NCBI RefSeq assembly: GCF_016907535.1
Contig: NZ_JAFBCF010000001.1
Span: 992,001-1,056,000, forward strand
DNA: 64,000 nucleotides
Reading direction: 5' to 3'
Source: Microlunatus panaciterrae
Lineage (GTDB): Bacteria > Actinomycetota > Actinomycetes > Propionibacteriales > Propionibacteriaceae
The notes below the pieces were generated by a model. That model was not told where the DNA came from. It did no database searches and saw only the letters and a program-made list of their open reading frames with translations. Shown here in pieces: positions 8,902 to 16,778 of this stretch. A program made the translations under genes and the position numbers. How positions within the stretch are numbered: position 1 is the first letter of the stretch; every line of letters begins with the position of its first letter.

Positions 8902-9435
8902 ATGCACGCAGTCGTCGTCTATGAATCCATGTTCGGTGACACCCAGCAGGTCGCAGAAGCCGTCGCCGCCGGGATGACCGACGAGATGACCGTCGAGGTG
9001 GTCGAGGTGTCCGACGCCCCGCATCAACTGGCCTCAGACATCGATCTTCTGGTGATCGGCGCCCCCAGCCACGCCTTCAGCGTCAGCCGGGAGCACACTC
9101 GGGGGGAACACGCCCCGCGAGGCCAGGTCTCCTCGGGCTGCGCCGTCCGAGAATGGCTCGAAACGCTGCAGCACGAAGGCGACGTACCGTTTGTCGCCTT
9201 CGACACCAAGGCCGCACAGCCCGGACTGCCCGGATCGGCCACGCACGCCGCCGACCGGAGGCTGCAGCTATTGGGGTTTCAGCGGCTGGCGCCGGCCGAG
9301 ACGTTCTTCGTCTCCGGTGTGGCCGGATCGCTGGTCACCGGCGAGGTCGCTCGGGCGACTCGATGGGGAAAGGTGCTGGCCCGGAAGGTCACCCAGCGGC
9401 TGGCCTCCGCTTCCGCCGGGCACGAAGAGGCCTGA
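8902..9435 (+). CDS. Flavodoxin-domain protein
   Basis: Flavodoxin-like FMN protein of 177 residues. The N-terminal phosphate-binding loop YESMFGDTQQVAEA matches the T/S-x-[TG]-x-x-T pattern, and DLLVIGAPSHAFS follows as the second flavodoxin block. An electron-transfer or quinone-reducing role is likely but the partner is unknown. GGAAGGGA lies 5-8 nt before the ATG. It diverges from the DUF1918/DUF1876 gene across a region with DevR-like boxes, suggesting induction under low oxygen or stasis (inference). Confidence 0.88.
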   Translation: MHAVVVYESMFGDTQQVAEAVAAGMTDEMTVEVVEVSDAPHQLASDIDLLVIGAPSHAFSVSREHTRGEHAPRGQVSSGCAVREWLETLQHEGDVPFVAFDTKAAQPGLPGSATHAADRRLQLLGFQRLAPAETFFVSGVAGSLVTGEVARATRWGKVLARKVTQRLASASAGHEEA

Positions 9436-9479
9436 GCCTTGCACCTGGTGATGATCATCAGCAGAGAGCCGGGTTGACA

Positions 9480-9851
9480 GTGCGCAGAGGCTACCCAGCA
9501 GCAACCGTCGAGGACTATCTGAGGGCCGTCCCGGAGCACCAGCGGGCAGCGCTCAGCCAGCTTCGCAGCATGCTGGTCGACCTCATTCCCGGCGTCGAGG
9601 AGGTGATCAGCTATCAGATCCCGGTGTTCAAGTATCGCGGCCGCGGCCTGGTGGGGATGTCGGCCGCGCAGAAGCACTGCAGTCTGCACCTGATGAGCCC
9701 GCGGTTGGCCCGAGCGATGGCCGACCAGGTGCAGGAAGGTCGGATGTCCGGGGCGACCCTGCAGTTCAGTGCTGACGCCCCGCTGAGCGAGGCCACCGTC
9801 CGGGCGATCGTCGAGCGCCGGATCGCCGAGGTCGAGCAGCAGCGCGGGTGA
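9480..9851 (+). CDS. DUF1801 (YdhG-like) protein
   Basis: Protein of 123 residues with the DUF1801 fold: an N-terminal YPAATVEDYLRAVPEHQRAAL helix, LIPGVEEVISYQIPVFKYRGRGLVG in the middle and an RAIVERRIAEVE C-terminus. The family is small, cytoplasmic and of unknown function, sometimes linked to iron or stress. The GTG at 9480 gives the conserved family start; a TTG 6 nt upstream is an alternative. It follows the flavodoxin by 44 bp on the same strand and may share its transcript. Confidence 0.8.
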   Translation: MRRGYPAATVEDYLRAVPEHQRAALSQLRSMLVDLIPGVEEVISYQIPVFKYRGRGLVGMSAAQKHCSLHLMSPRLARAMADQVQEGRMSGATLQFSADAPLSEATVRAIVERRIAEVEQQRG

Positions 9852-9863
9852 CGCCTGTCGTTC

Positions 9864-10562
9864 CTACTGGTGCTGGAAGGTGGCCACCTTCAGAGTCTGC
9901 AGAACCGCCTCCTGGGTGCTTGCCTCGAACGTGCCGCTCGGAAGTCCGGACACGGTGATGTCCGCTGTCGCCGGCCGCATCGAGGTCCGGCTCAGGTCCA
10001 TGGTCCACGAACCACCCACGGCGTAGCGCGAATGCGACCGCTGGGTCTCGAGCGGGCCGGTAGCAGCCCACCGCGTCGTCGCGGCGAGAGTGACTGTCAC
10101 TCCATTCGGCACTTCCTCGCCCGTCTGCGGATCGAAGACGATCACCTGCGCCTCACAGGTGGGAATCTGCAGCGCTGCCTCGGACAGGTCGTCGGCAATG
10201 GTGAAGGTGAAGTCTTCGGTCACGCACCACAGCTCGGCCTGGTAGGGCTCATCCGCCGGCGCGATGCCGGGCATTATCAGTCCCATCGCCAGAATGGCGG
10301 GCTGACGCGTCCGTTCCGGCTTGGCGCCCGGCACCCGGTGAACCGTGGTCGCGTCCGCACCCATCGCGTACAACACTCTCGGTATGCCGACGTCGGGCTC
10401 CTGTCCGTCCTCGCTGAAGAAGGTGGCCTCGGCCGTCACGCCGGTGAGCGTGTACGACTCGTGGGTGACCCTGGCCGCGTTCGCTGGTCCCGCCAGTGCG
10501 GTGAGGAGGAGGACGGTGGCAACCAGGCCGAGCCACCGGAACAATCTCATCTGCGATCTCAT
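9864..10562 (-). CDS. Secreted hypothetical protein
   Basis: A 232-residue protein with a clear Sec signal peptide: basic MRSQMRLFRW, a hydrophobic LGLVATVLLLTALAG core and an ANA-AR cleavage site near residue 30. The mature part is rich in beta-strand-like sequence with two cysteines (LWCVTEDF and PTCEAQ) that could form a disulphide. No family is recognised; it is probably an extracellular beta-sandwich protein. The ATG at 10560-10562 is preceded by GAGG at 8 nt. It converges with the DUF1801 gene. Confidence 0.72.
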   Translation of the reverse strand: MRSQMRLFRWLGLVATVLLLTALAGPANAARVTHESYTLTGVTAEATFFSEDGQEPDVGIPRVLYAMGADATTVHRVPGAKPERTRQPAILAMGLIMPGIAPADEPYQAELWCVTEDFTFTIADDLSEAALQIPTCEAQVIVFDPQTGEEVPNGVTVTLAATTRWAATGPLETQRSHSRYAVGGSWTMDLSRTSMRPATADITVSGLPSGTFEASTQEAVLQTLKVATFQHQ

Positions 10563-10713
10563 CACATCCGCCTCTGCTCGCTGCGACTTCGGGCGGGCAT
10601 CGACTCCCCTCCCCCGTGGTGTGCACGCTACGGATGCGCATCCGAGCCGCAACAGGGGCGAAGGTCCCGAGGCTCCGTCCTTCCCGACCGGGCCGGTTCC
10701 TGCCGACGAATCG

Positions 10714-11961
10714 TCACCTGTGCGGGTCTGCCGACCGCGACCTGCTCCAGGCAGCGGGCAACCGGAGGAAGGACCGGTCGAGCTCGGCGATGCCCGTGCA
10801 GCCCAGCAGCGTCAGGCATTCGCTGATCTCCTGCTGATAGATGTCCAGCACGTGCGTGACGCCGCGGTCTCCGGCTGCGGCTGCTCCCCAGACCCAGCTG
10901 CGGCCGATGGCAGCTGCCTTGGCGCCGATCGCAACCGCCTTGACCACGTCGCCCCCGGAGCGGATGCCGCTGTCCAGAACCACATCCAGCCGGTCGCCGA
11001 CGGCGTCGACGATGGGCGGCAGCGCCCGGATGGAGCTCGACACGCCGTCCAGCTGCCGGCCGCCATGGTTGCTGACGAAGATGCCGTCCACCCCGACGCT
11101 GGCCGCGAGCAGCGCATCCTGCACGGTGGTGATGCCCTTGATGAAGAGCGGACCCTCCCATTGACGTCGGAGCCACGCGATGTCGTCCCAGGTGGCGCTG
11201 ACGTTGGCGAGCTGCGTGTTCACGAGATCCTGATGCGACATCGCACTCGAGCCTTCGGCCATCCCCTCCAGGTTGCGGAAGCCGATCGGAGGACCGCGCA
11301 GCAGGCTGGCGAACCAGAAGGGGTGACGGACCACGCCGGCCGCATTGCGCAGCGTCACCTGGGGTGGGATCGACATGCCGTTGCGATGGTCGCGGGGCCG
11401 TTTGGCGTTGACCACCACGTCGACGGTGACGACAAGGGCGCCGCAGCCGGCCTCCGTGGCCCGATGCAGCAGGCTGCTGATGACGTCACGGCTGCGCCAC
11501 ATGTACAGCTGGAACCACAGCGGCCCAGTCGCCTCGGCGGCGATCTCCTCGATCGACCAACTGGACGCGGTGCTGATGGTGTAGGTCAGCCCGGCCTTGC
11601 CCGCCGCCCGGACGGCCGCCAGCTCGCCGTCGCCGCCGACGACGCGGATCAGTCCACACGGCGCCAACAGCAGCGGCATCGGCAGCCGCTGACCGGCGAC
11701 CTCGGCCGTCAGGGACTGCTGGGAGACGTCCACCAGCGAACGCGGCTGCAGGGTGATCTCGGCGAGGTCGCTGACGTTCGCCCGCAGGGTGGTCTCCGTG
11801 CCGGCGCCGCCGTCGACGAAGTCGAACGCCATCTTGGGGAGCCGCCGCTTGGCCAGAGCCCGTACATCTGCCACGGTGGGAGCCCTGTCCAGCGGGTCGG
11901 TCGACAGTCCGCCGGCGACGAGCATGCGGGCGAGTTCGGAGACGGCGGACATTCTGGGCAC
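10714..11961 (-). CDS. FMN-dependent alpha-hydroxy-acid oxidase/dehydrogenase (LldD family)
   Basis: Member of the glycolate oxidase/L-lactate dehydrogenase superfamily, 415 residues. It shows the FMN-binding barrel signatures FDFVDGGAGTETTLR, LWFQLYMW, VTVDVVVNAKRPRDHRNG, FIKGI and the family signature SNHGGRQLD with the catalytic His. Substrate may be L-lactate, mandelate or another 2-hydroxy acid. A GTG start at 11959-11961 is favoured because GGAGG lies 10 nt upstream; the ATG three codons later is the alternative. A paralogue lies at 54.0-55.3 kb. No mycofactocin genes are nearby. Confidence 0.9.
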   Translation of the reverse strand: MPRMSAVSELARMLVAGGLSTDPLDRAPTVADVRALAKRRLPKMAFDFVDGGAGTETTLRANVSDLAEITLQPRSLVDVSQQSLTAEVAGQRLPMPLLLAPCGLIRVVGGDGELAAVRAAGKAGLTYTISTASSWSIEEIAAEATGPLWFQLYMWRSRDVISSLLHRATEAGCGALVVTVDVVVNAKRPRDHRNGMSIPPQVTLRNAAGVVRHPFWFASLLRGPPIGFRNLEGMAEGSSAMSHQDLVNTQLANVSATWDDIAWLRRQWEGPLFIKGITTVQDALLAASVGVDGIFVSNHGGRQLDGVSSSIRALPPIVDAVGDRLDVVLDSGIRSGGDVVKAVAIGAKAAAIGRSWVWGAAAAGDRGVTHVLDIYQQEISECLTLLGCTGIAELDRSFLRLPAAWSRSRSADPHR

Positions 11962-12069
11962 TGGTGGTCACCCTCCGTAGCGGCGAGGATCGAGGTGGGA
12001 TTCGTACTGCCGAGCTGCTCCGGAGGCTAGCAGCGGCCGAGGGACCTGGTGAAGGGCCTGGCTCGATGC

Positions 12070-12474
12070 TCAATGAATGGTCGGTTCCGTATACGCTGCC
12101 GGCACCTCACCCGCGGCCTCCGCCCCAGCGGAGAACATCAGGGCGAGCGCAGTCCCGATCTCCCGGTGGCGCACCAGGAAGGCGCCCTCGTCGAGCCGCT
12201 TGCGCCGCAGCCAGCCGGTGACTTCGTCGTTGCACTTGCTGGCGTTGCAGGAGCCGCAGGCCGGCGCGATGTTGCCCAGCGTGTAGCGGCCGCCGCGCGA
12301 GATGGGCAGCACGCAGTCTCGCTGCAGCGGCGTGTCCCGCGCGCCGCAGTACGCACAGCCATCCCAGGCCACCTTCAACGCGGTCCACTGCTCGTCGCTG
12401 AGATCATGTTCGACACGTTCCATCCGACGCTTACGCCGGCGGGAGTACCTGGCCCTGCGAGTTCGGTTCACCAC
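12070..12474 (-). CDS. HNH endonuclease domain protein
   Basis: Small HNH nuclease, 134 residues. It has a zinc-ribbon pair (CAYCG and CGSCNASKC) around the HNH core, where C-V-L-P-I-S-R-G-G and GNIAPACGSCN replace the usual His-rich strand; the first HNH His is not obvious, so catalysis is uncertain. A basic N-terminal segment (RTRRARYSRRRKRR) could bind nucleic acid. The GTG start at 12472-12474 overlaps the stop of the upstream DinB-like gene (TAGTG), implying translational coupling; an internal ATG at 12423 is the alternative. Confidence 0.75.
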   Translation of the reverse strand: MVNRTRRARYSRRRKRRMERVEHDLSDEQWTALKVAWDGCAYCGARDTPLQRDCVLPISRGGRYTLGNIAPACGSCNASKCNDEVTGWLRRKRLDEGAFLVRHREIGTALALMFSAGAEAAGEVPAAYTEPTIH

Positions 12475-13043
12475 TAGCGCTCGGCTGGCCGGCCGGTCGA
12501 CCTGGGGCGCCAGCCTGGCGGCGGATCCTCGCCGACGCGTCCGTCCACTGCCTCGCGCAACAGGTCTGCGTGACCCGTGTGGCGGCCGTACTCCTCGATC
12601 AGGTCGCACAGCAGCCGACGAAGGCTGGCATGGTTGCCCTCGTCGTCGGCAAGGTCCACCAGTTGGTCGAGCCCGCCAGCGGCGAGGGCCTCGGTCAGGC
12701 GTGCGCGCGAGCGCTCGACCGACGCCTCCCACATCGCGTACAACTCTGCCGGGGCTTCCTCGGCCGTCAGGGTCTCCTCGAAGTCCGTCAGGGTGTCCCA
12801 TGGGGCGTTCGGCCGCCCACCGGCCAGCTTGTGGGTGAAGGTGATCTCCTCGACAGCCGCCAGGTGCTTCAGCAGCCCACCGAGGGTGAGCGAGGAGACG
12901 GCGATCCGGGTCTGCAGGCCAGCCACATCGAGGTCGTCGGCCTTCCAGCGGAACGTGGTGCGGAGGCGGTCAAGCGCACCGGTGAGATGCTCGACCTCGT
13001 TGCCGGCCAGCGGCGGTTCCCACGGACAGTCGTTGTCGGTCAT
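12474..13043 (-). CDS. DinB-superfamily protein (DUF664)
   Basis: A 189-residue helical-bundle protein of the DinB/YfiT superfamily, DUF664 subgroup: LRTTFRWKADDLDVAGL, SLTLGGLLKHLAAVEEITF and IEEYGRHTGHADLLREAVDG. The conserved His residues (LKHL and GRHTGHAD) are the expected metal ligands. Many actinobacterial members are mycothiol- or bacillithiol-dependent transferases, so a thiol-linked detoxification role is plausible but unproven. Stop overlaps the HNH gene start; 34 bp separate it from the upstream AlkX-type gene. Confidence 0.82.
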   Translation of the reverse strand: MTDNDCPWEPPLAGNEVEHLTGALDRLRTTFRWKADDLDVAGLQTRIAVSSLTLGGLLKHLAAVEEITFTHKLAGGRPNAPWDTLTDFEETLTAEEAPAELYAMWEASVERSRARLTEALAAGGLDQLVDLADDEGNHASLRRLLCDLIEEYGRHTGHADLLREAVDGRVGEDPPPGWRPRSTGRPAER

Positions 13044-13077
13044 GGCGTCACTGTAATCCGGCGCCACCTGGCGGAGG

Positions 13078-14160
13078 TCAGACGCCGGTGACCTCGAGGC
13101 CGAGCCAGGCAGCGAGATCATCGATCTCGGCGCGTACGGCGGCGGCCAGGTCGGGGTCGAAGTCGACGTCCTCGTGGATCGCGTTGACGACGAGCGCGCG
13201 GGCCTTGCGGTCTGCGGTCGCGTCGAGCTTGCCGACGAGTCGATCGCCGTGCAGCACCGGGAGCGCGAAATATCCCCAACGACGCTGGGCCTTGGGCTTG
13301 TACATCTCGAGGATGTACTCGTAGCCAAAGAGTTGCTCGGCGCGGACCCGGTCGTGGATGAGCCGGTCGAAGGGTGAGAGAAGCGCGGTTCGTCCCTCGA
13401 ACGGCAAGCCGAGATAGGCGGGGTGGACGCGCCAGGTGCCGGGGATGCCGTCGACCTGCGCCTCCTCTCCTGCGTCACCGACATAGGGCGGCTCTCCAGG
13501 GACCTGGGGTCCGGTGGATCGGGCGATGCCGAGCGCCGCGAGCCGGCGCTCGTTGCGGTACCGGGTGGCGGAGTCGCGGTCGAGGTGAGGCAGGGCGGCC
13601 GGATAGACGCGCTCAGGAAGGTCCCAGTAGCGCTGACGGCCCTTGCGGCCCGAGATCGCCACCTGCCCACGCAGGGCCAGGCACTCGAGCATCCGGGTGA
13701 TGTTGCGGTTGTTGGTCCAGCCCGACGACGGCCAGGGCTCGACGCTCGTGTCGGGGATGTCGCGCGAGAGCAGCGGGCCTTCCTTCTCCAGCAGCGCCAG
13801 GATGTCGCGGCGGAACGGCTCATTCGCCTTGAGCCACGCGGCGCCGGCGGCGTACATCTCCGCGTCGCGTACCTCGGCGATCACGGCCGCCAGGTCTCGC
13901 GGTGATCGGATGTAGGCCACGGTCTCAACGAGGGTGCGGTCCTGCTCGATCGCCCGGACGAGGTCACCCGGGTCATAGCCGGAGCCGAGCCGACTCCACA
14001 GCACCAGGTCGGCGCTCGGTGCGATGGCCGCTGTGGGGTCGATCTGGAGAATCGTCAGGCGCTCGACGACCTCGACGACGTCGGACGGCCGCTGCGCATC
14101 GAGCAGTTGGGCGTGCACGGCGATCCGGCGGGCCTCGACCAGGCTGAGACGGTGGACCAT
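13078..14160 (-). CDS. Winged-helix DNA glycosylase of the YcaQ/AlkX (HTH_42) family
   Basis: A 360-residue protein with three tandem winged-helix-type regions. The family catalytic loop is visible as LQIDPTAAIAPSADLVLWSRLG, with Gln39-Ile40-Asp41 matching the Q-x-D motif of the AlkX/YcaQ branch (AlkZ enzymes have Q-x-Q). LFGYEYILEMYKPKAQRRWGYFALPVLHGDRLVGKLD is the conserved C-terminal block. Predicted role: excision of bulky or cross-linked alkylated purines. First of three codirectional genes (AlkX-like, DinB-like, HNH). Confidence 0.85.
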   Translation of the reverse strand: MVHRLSLVEARRIAVHAQLLDAQRPSDVVEVVERLTILQIDPTAAIAPSADLVLWSRLGSGYDPGDLVRAIEQDRTLVETVAYIRSPRDLAAVIAEVRDAEMYAAGAAWLKANEPFRRDILALLEKEGPLLSRDIPDTSVEPWPSSGWTNNRNITRMLECLALRGQVAISGRKGRQRYWDLPERVYPAALPHLDRDSATRYRNERRLAALGIARSTGPQVPGEPPYVGDAGEEAQVDGIPGTWRVHPAYLGLPFEGRTALLSPFDRLIHDRVRAEQLFGYEYILEMYKPKAQRRWGYFALPVLHGDRLVGKLDATADRKARALVVNAIHEDVDFDPDLAAAVRAEIDDLAAWLGLEVTGV

Positions 14161-14304
14161 AGCGACGACCCTAGCGCCGCCGACGCCGGTCCACCGCCCG
14201 TGGCGGCGGGGTCCGAGCGCATATCCTGGGTTCGATCAGGCCCTGGAATGCTTGATCTCAAGCGAGCTTACGGTGCTGCTCTTGTCCCGTAAAGGGAGGC
14301 GATC

Positions 14305-14709
14305 TTGGCTACGGTCAGCGTGCGCTACATCGTCAACGACGTGGAGGAGGCGATGTCCTTCTACTGCGGACACCTCGGATTTGTCGAGCAGATGCACCCC
14401 GCTGTCACCTTCGCGATGCTGAGTCGAGGCGACCTCCGCCTCGTACTGAGTGCGCCCAGCTCCGAGGGCGGCGGTGGACAGCAGCTGCCTGACGGTAGGC
14501 GCCCCGAGCCAGGAGGGTGGAACCGGTTCCTGGTCGAGGTCGACGACCTCGACGGCTGCGCGGCGGCCCTCCGTGAGGCGGGCGTCCGCCTCCGCAGCCC
14601 CATCATCGAGGGCGTCGGTGGCAGGCAGCTCATTGTCGAGGACCCCTCCGGGAACCCGGTGGAACTGTTCTCTCCCACCCGCGCGGAGGCCAGACTGGAA
14701 CCATCGTGA
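14305..14709 (+). CDS. VOC-family (glyoxalase/bleomycin-resistance-like) protein
   Basis: Single vicinal-oxygen-chelate domain, 134 residues: VRYIVNDVEEAMSFYCGHLGF opens the first beta-alpha-beta module and IVEDPSGNPVELFSP closes the second with the usual acidic ligand. Ligand or reaction unknown. The start is a TTG at 14305, backed by a strong GGGAGG 6 nt upstream. Diverges from the AlkX-type gene. Confidence 0.85.
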   Translation: MATVSVRYIVNDVEEAMSFYCGHLGFVEQMHPAVTFAMLSRGDLRLVLSAPSSEGGGGQQLPDGRRPEPGGWNRFLVEVDDLDGCAAALREAGVRLRSPIIEGVGGRQLIVEDPSGNPVELFSPTRAEARLEPS

Positions 14710-14764
14710 ACCGTAGAGCCGCCGCTCGACTGGGTCAGGACGAGCAGGTGCTGCGGATGGCGCG

Positions 14765-15856
14765 CTACTTCTTGGCGGTGGATGTCGGCGCGAAACGGAA
14801 CTCGACCACGTCGCCGTCGGCCATGACGTAGTCCTTGCCTTCCAGCCGAACCTTGCCCTTGGCCTTCGCGTTGGCCATCGAGCCCGCCTCGACCAGTTCG
14901 TCGAACGAGACGATCTCGGCCTTGATGAAGCCCTTCTGGAAGTCGGTGTGGATGACCCCGGCTGCCTCGGGCGCGGTGGCCCCCTTGGGGATCGTCCAGC
15001 CGCGGGACTCCTTGGGTCCGGCGGTCAGGAAGGACTGCAGGCCGAGGGTGTCGTAGCCAACCCTGGCCAGCACGTCCAGGCCAGGCTCGTCGATGCCCAT
15101 CTCCGCCAACAGTTCGCGGGCCTCGTCAGGCTCCATCTCGACCAGCTCGGACTCGATCTTGGCGTCCAGGAAGATGGCCTCGGCCGGCGCAACCAGGGCG
15201 CGCATCTGGGCCTTGAGCTCCTCGTCGGCCAGCTCGTCGGTATCGCAGTTGAACACGTACAGGAACGGCTTGGCGGTCAGCAGGAACAGCTCACGCAGTG
15301 GCGACCGATCCAGGCCAGCGGCAAAGACTCCGCGTCCGGAGTTCAGCACCTCCTGAGCCTCCTTCACGGCCTGCAGCGTCGCCACCTTGTCCTTGTTGAT
15401 CCGCGCTTCCTTCTCCAGCCGCGGCAGCGCCTTCTCGATCGTCTGCAGATCGGCCAAGATCAACTCGGTGGAGATCGTCTCGATGTCGCTGCCGGGATTC
15501 ACCTTGCCGTCGACATGGGTGACGTCGGCATCACGGAACACCCTGGTCACCTGGCAGATCGCCTCCGCCTCACGGATATGCGACAGGAACGCGTTGCCCA
15601 TCCCCTCACCCTGGCTGGCGCCGCGGACGATGCCGGCGATGTCGACGAAGCTCACCGTTGCAGGCACGATCCGCTCGGAGTGGAAGATGCCGGCCAAGGT
15701 CGCCAACCGGGGATCCGGCACCCCCACCACTCCCACATTGGGCTCGATCGTGGCGAACGGGTAGTTCGCTGCGAGCACGTCATTGCGGGTCAGCGCGTTG
15801 AAGAGGGTGGACTTGCCCGCGTTGGGGAGTCCGACGATGCCGATGGTTAGAGCCAC
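14765..15856 (-). CDS. ychF: Redox-regulated ATPase/GTPase YchF
   Basis: Universally conserved Obg-family P-loop ATPase that binds ribosomes. G1 loop GLPNAGKSTLFN at about residue 8, G3 region VDIAGIVRGASQGEGMGNAFL, and a C-terminal TGS domain ending in the conserved KDYVMADGDVVEFRF. Length 363 as expected. The GTG at 15854-15856 gives MALTIGIVG, the typical family start; a TTG three codons upstream is possible. Orthologue of M. tuberculosis Rv1112, here at the left end of the conserved backbone. Confidence 0.96.
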   Translation of the reverse strand: MALTIGIVGLPNAGKSTLFNALTRNDVLAANYPFATIEPNVGVVGVPDPRLATLAGIFHSERIVPATVSFVDIAGIVRGASQGEGMGNAFLSHIREAEAICQVTRVFRDADVTHVDGKVNPGSDIETISTELILADLQTIEKALPRLEKEARINKDKVATLQAVKEAQEVLNSGRGVFAAGLDRSPLRELFLLTAKPFLYVFNCDTDELADEELKAQMRALVAPAEAIFLDAKIESELVEMEPDEARELLAEMGIDEPGLDVLARVGYDTLGLQSFLTAGPKESRGWTIPKGATAPEAAGVIHTDFQKGFIKAEIVSFDELVEAGSMANAKAKGKVRLEGKDYVMADGDVVEFRFAPTSTAKK

Positions 15857-16034
15857 GATCGTCAAGCCTAAGGGTCCCGCCGGACTCGAACCAATCGCCC
15901 GCTCCGGGGCGCCCGGGTGAACACCTCCTGTGCCTTCCGGCGGCAGCCACCATCACTCTTGTCGGGTCCACGCGGCGATGCAAGGATGATGTCGCGGGCC
16001 ATGGCGGGATGGGCTGCAGATCGAGGGGGCGGTT

Positions 16035-16361
16035 GTGGCTGTCTATCCAGGCATAGAGGACCCATTAGGTCGCGCGATTGTTGCGGCCGGTGAGAACCTT
16101 CGTCGAGCGGACGTCGGCATCGATCCTGCTGAGCTCGAACACTCACCTGAAGTGCTTGATTCGGTGCACTTCGCCATCGGCGTGACCGAGGTCGACGCGC
16201 CACCTGGCGTACAACGACTTCTGCAGGGCTACACCGCAGAGAGTGTTGCCCTGGGCGCCATGATCCGAGCCGCAAACGAGGAGCCCCAGCTCACGGAAGC
16301 CGAGATCCACCGGGTCAAGGAGATCTTTGAGTTCCTACTCAACAACATCTTCCGCCGCTGA
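16035..16361 (+). CDS. Hypothetical protein (108 aa), paired with a membrane protein
   Basis: Not recognised. A mostly helical, acidic cytoplasmic protein without Cys; the C-terminal part (LTEAEIHRVKEIFEFLLNNIFRR) looks like an amphipathic helix. GTG start with GGGGG 5 nt upstream. It is followed after 9 bp by a small three-helix membrane protein, suggesting a two-gene operon. Confidence 0.65.
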   Translation: MAVYPGIEDPLGRAIVAAGENLRRADVGIDPAELEHSPEVLDSVHFAIGVTEVDAPPGVQRLLQGYTAESVALGAMIRAANEEPQLTEAEIHRVKEIFEFLLNNIFRR

Positions 16362-16370
16362 AGGCGCTCG

Positions 16371-16778
16371 ATGTTCGCCGAGCCAGAATCCGTCAAGACT
16401 GACACCATCTTCACCAGGCTGGCCCGTTACGATCACTACCTTCGAAGGTGCGCCTATGTCGGCGGCGGCCTCGGCGGACTGCTCGTCCTGCTGGGTCTCA
16501 GCGGCAACGCGATCAACAATGCGCCCGGGTGGCTGAGGGCAACGCTGATCACCATTGTGGTGGTCTCGGCCGCGACCCTCGGTCGCTCCTACCTGGGTTT
16601 TGCCAGTGCGCACTATGACTTGACGGTGCGGCAGAAGACGGACGGGCTGGAGGACAAGACGACGGCTGACCCGGTCCTGCCGTACGAGAACAGCTCGCAC
16701 ATCTTCTATGTGACCTCGGCTGCGCTGTTGATCGTCGCAGCGGCCCTGGTCATTGTCGGAGCCTGGTGGGCCCCATGA
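16371..16778 (+). CDS. Small membrane protein, three predicted TM helices
   Basis: Not recognised as a named family. 135 residues with hydrophobic segments at about 29-48 (YVGGGLGGLLVLLGLSGNAI), 55-75 (LRATLITIVVVSAATLGRSYL) and 112-133 (FYVTSAALLIVAAALVIVGAW), and a soluble loop of about 35 residues between the last two. ATG preceded by AAGG. Second gene of a pair with the 108-residue protein just upstream; converges with the M18 aminopeptidase gene with no gap between stops. Confidence 0.7.
   Translation: MFAEPESVKTDTIFTRLARYDHYLRRCAYVGGGLGGLLVLLGLSGNAINNAPGWLRATLITIVVVSAATLGRSYLGFASAHYDLTVRQKTDGLEDKTTADPVLPYENSSHIFYVTSAALLIVAAALVIVGAWWAP

Noticed and set aside
10714-11961. Mycofactocin system component MftD
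   Set aside because: Same FMN superfamily, but no mftA, mftB or mftC genes lie nearby.
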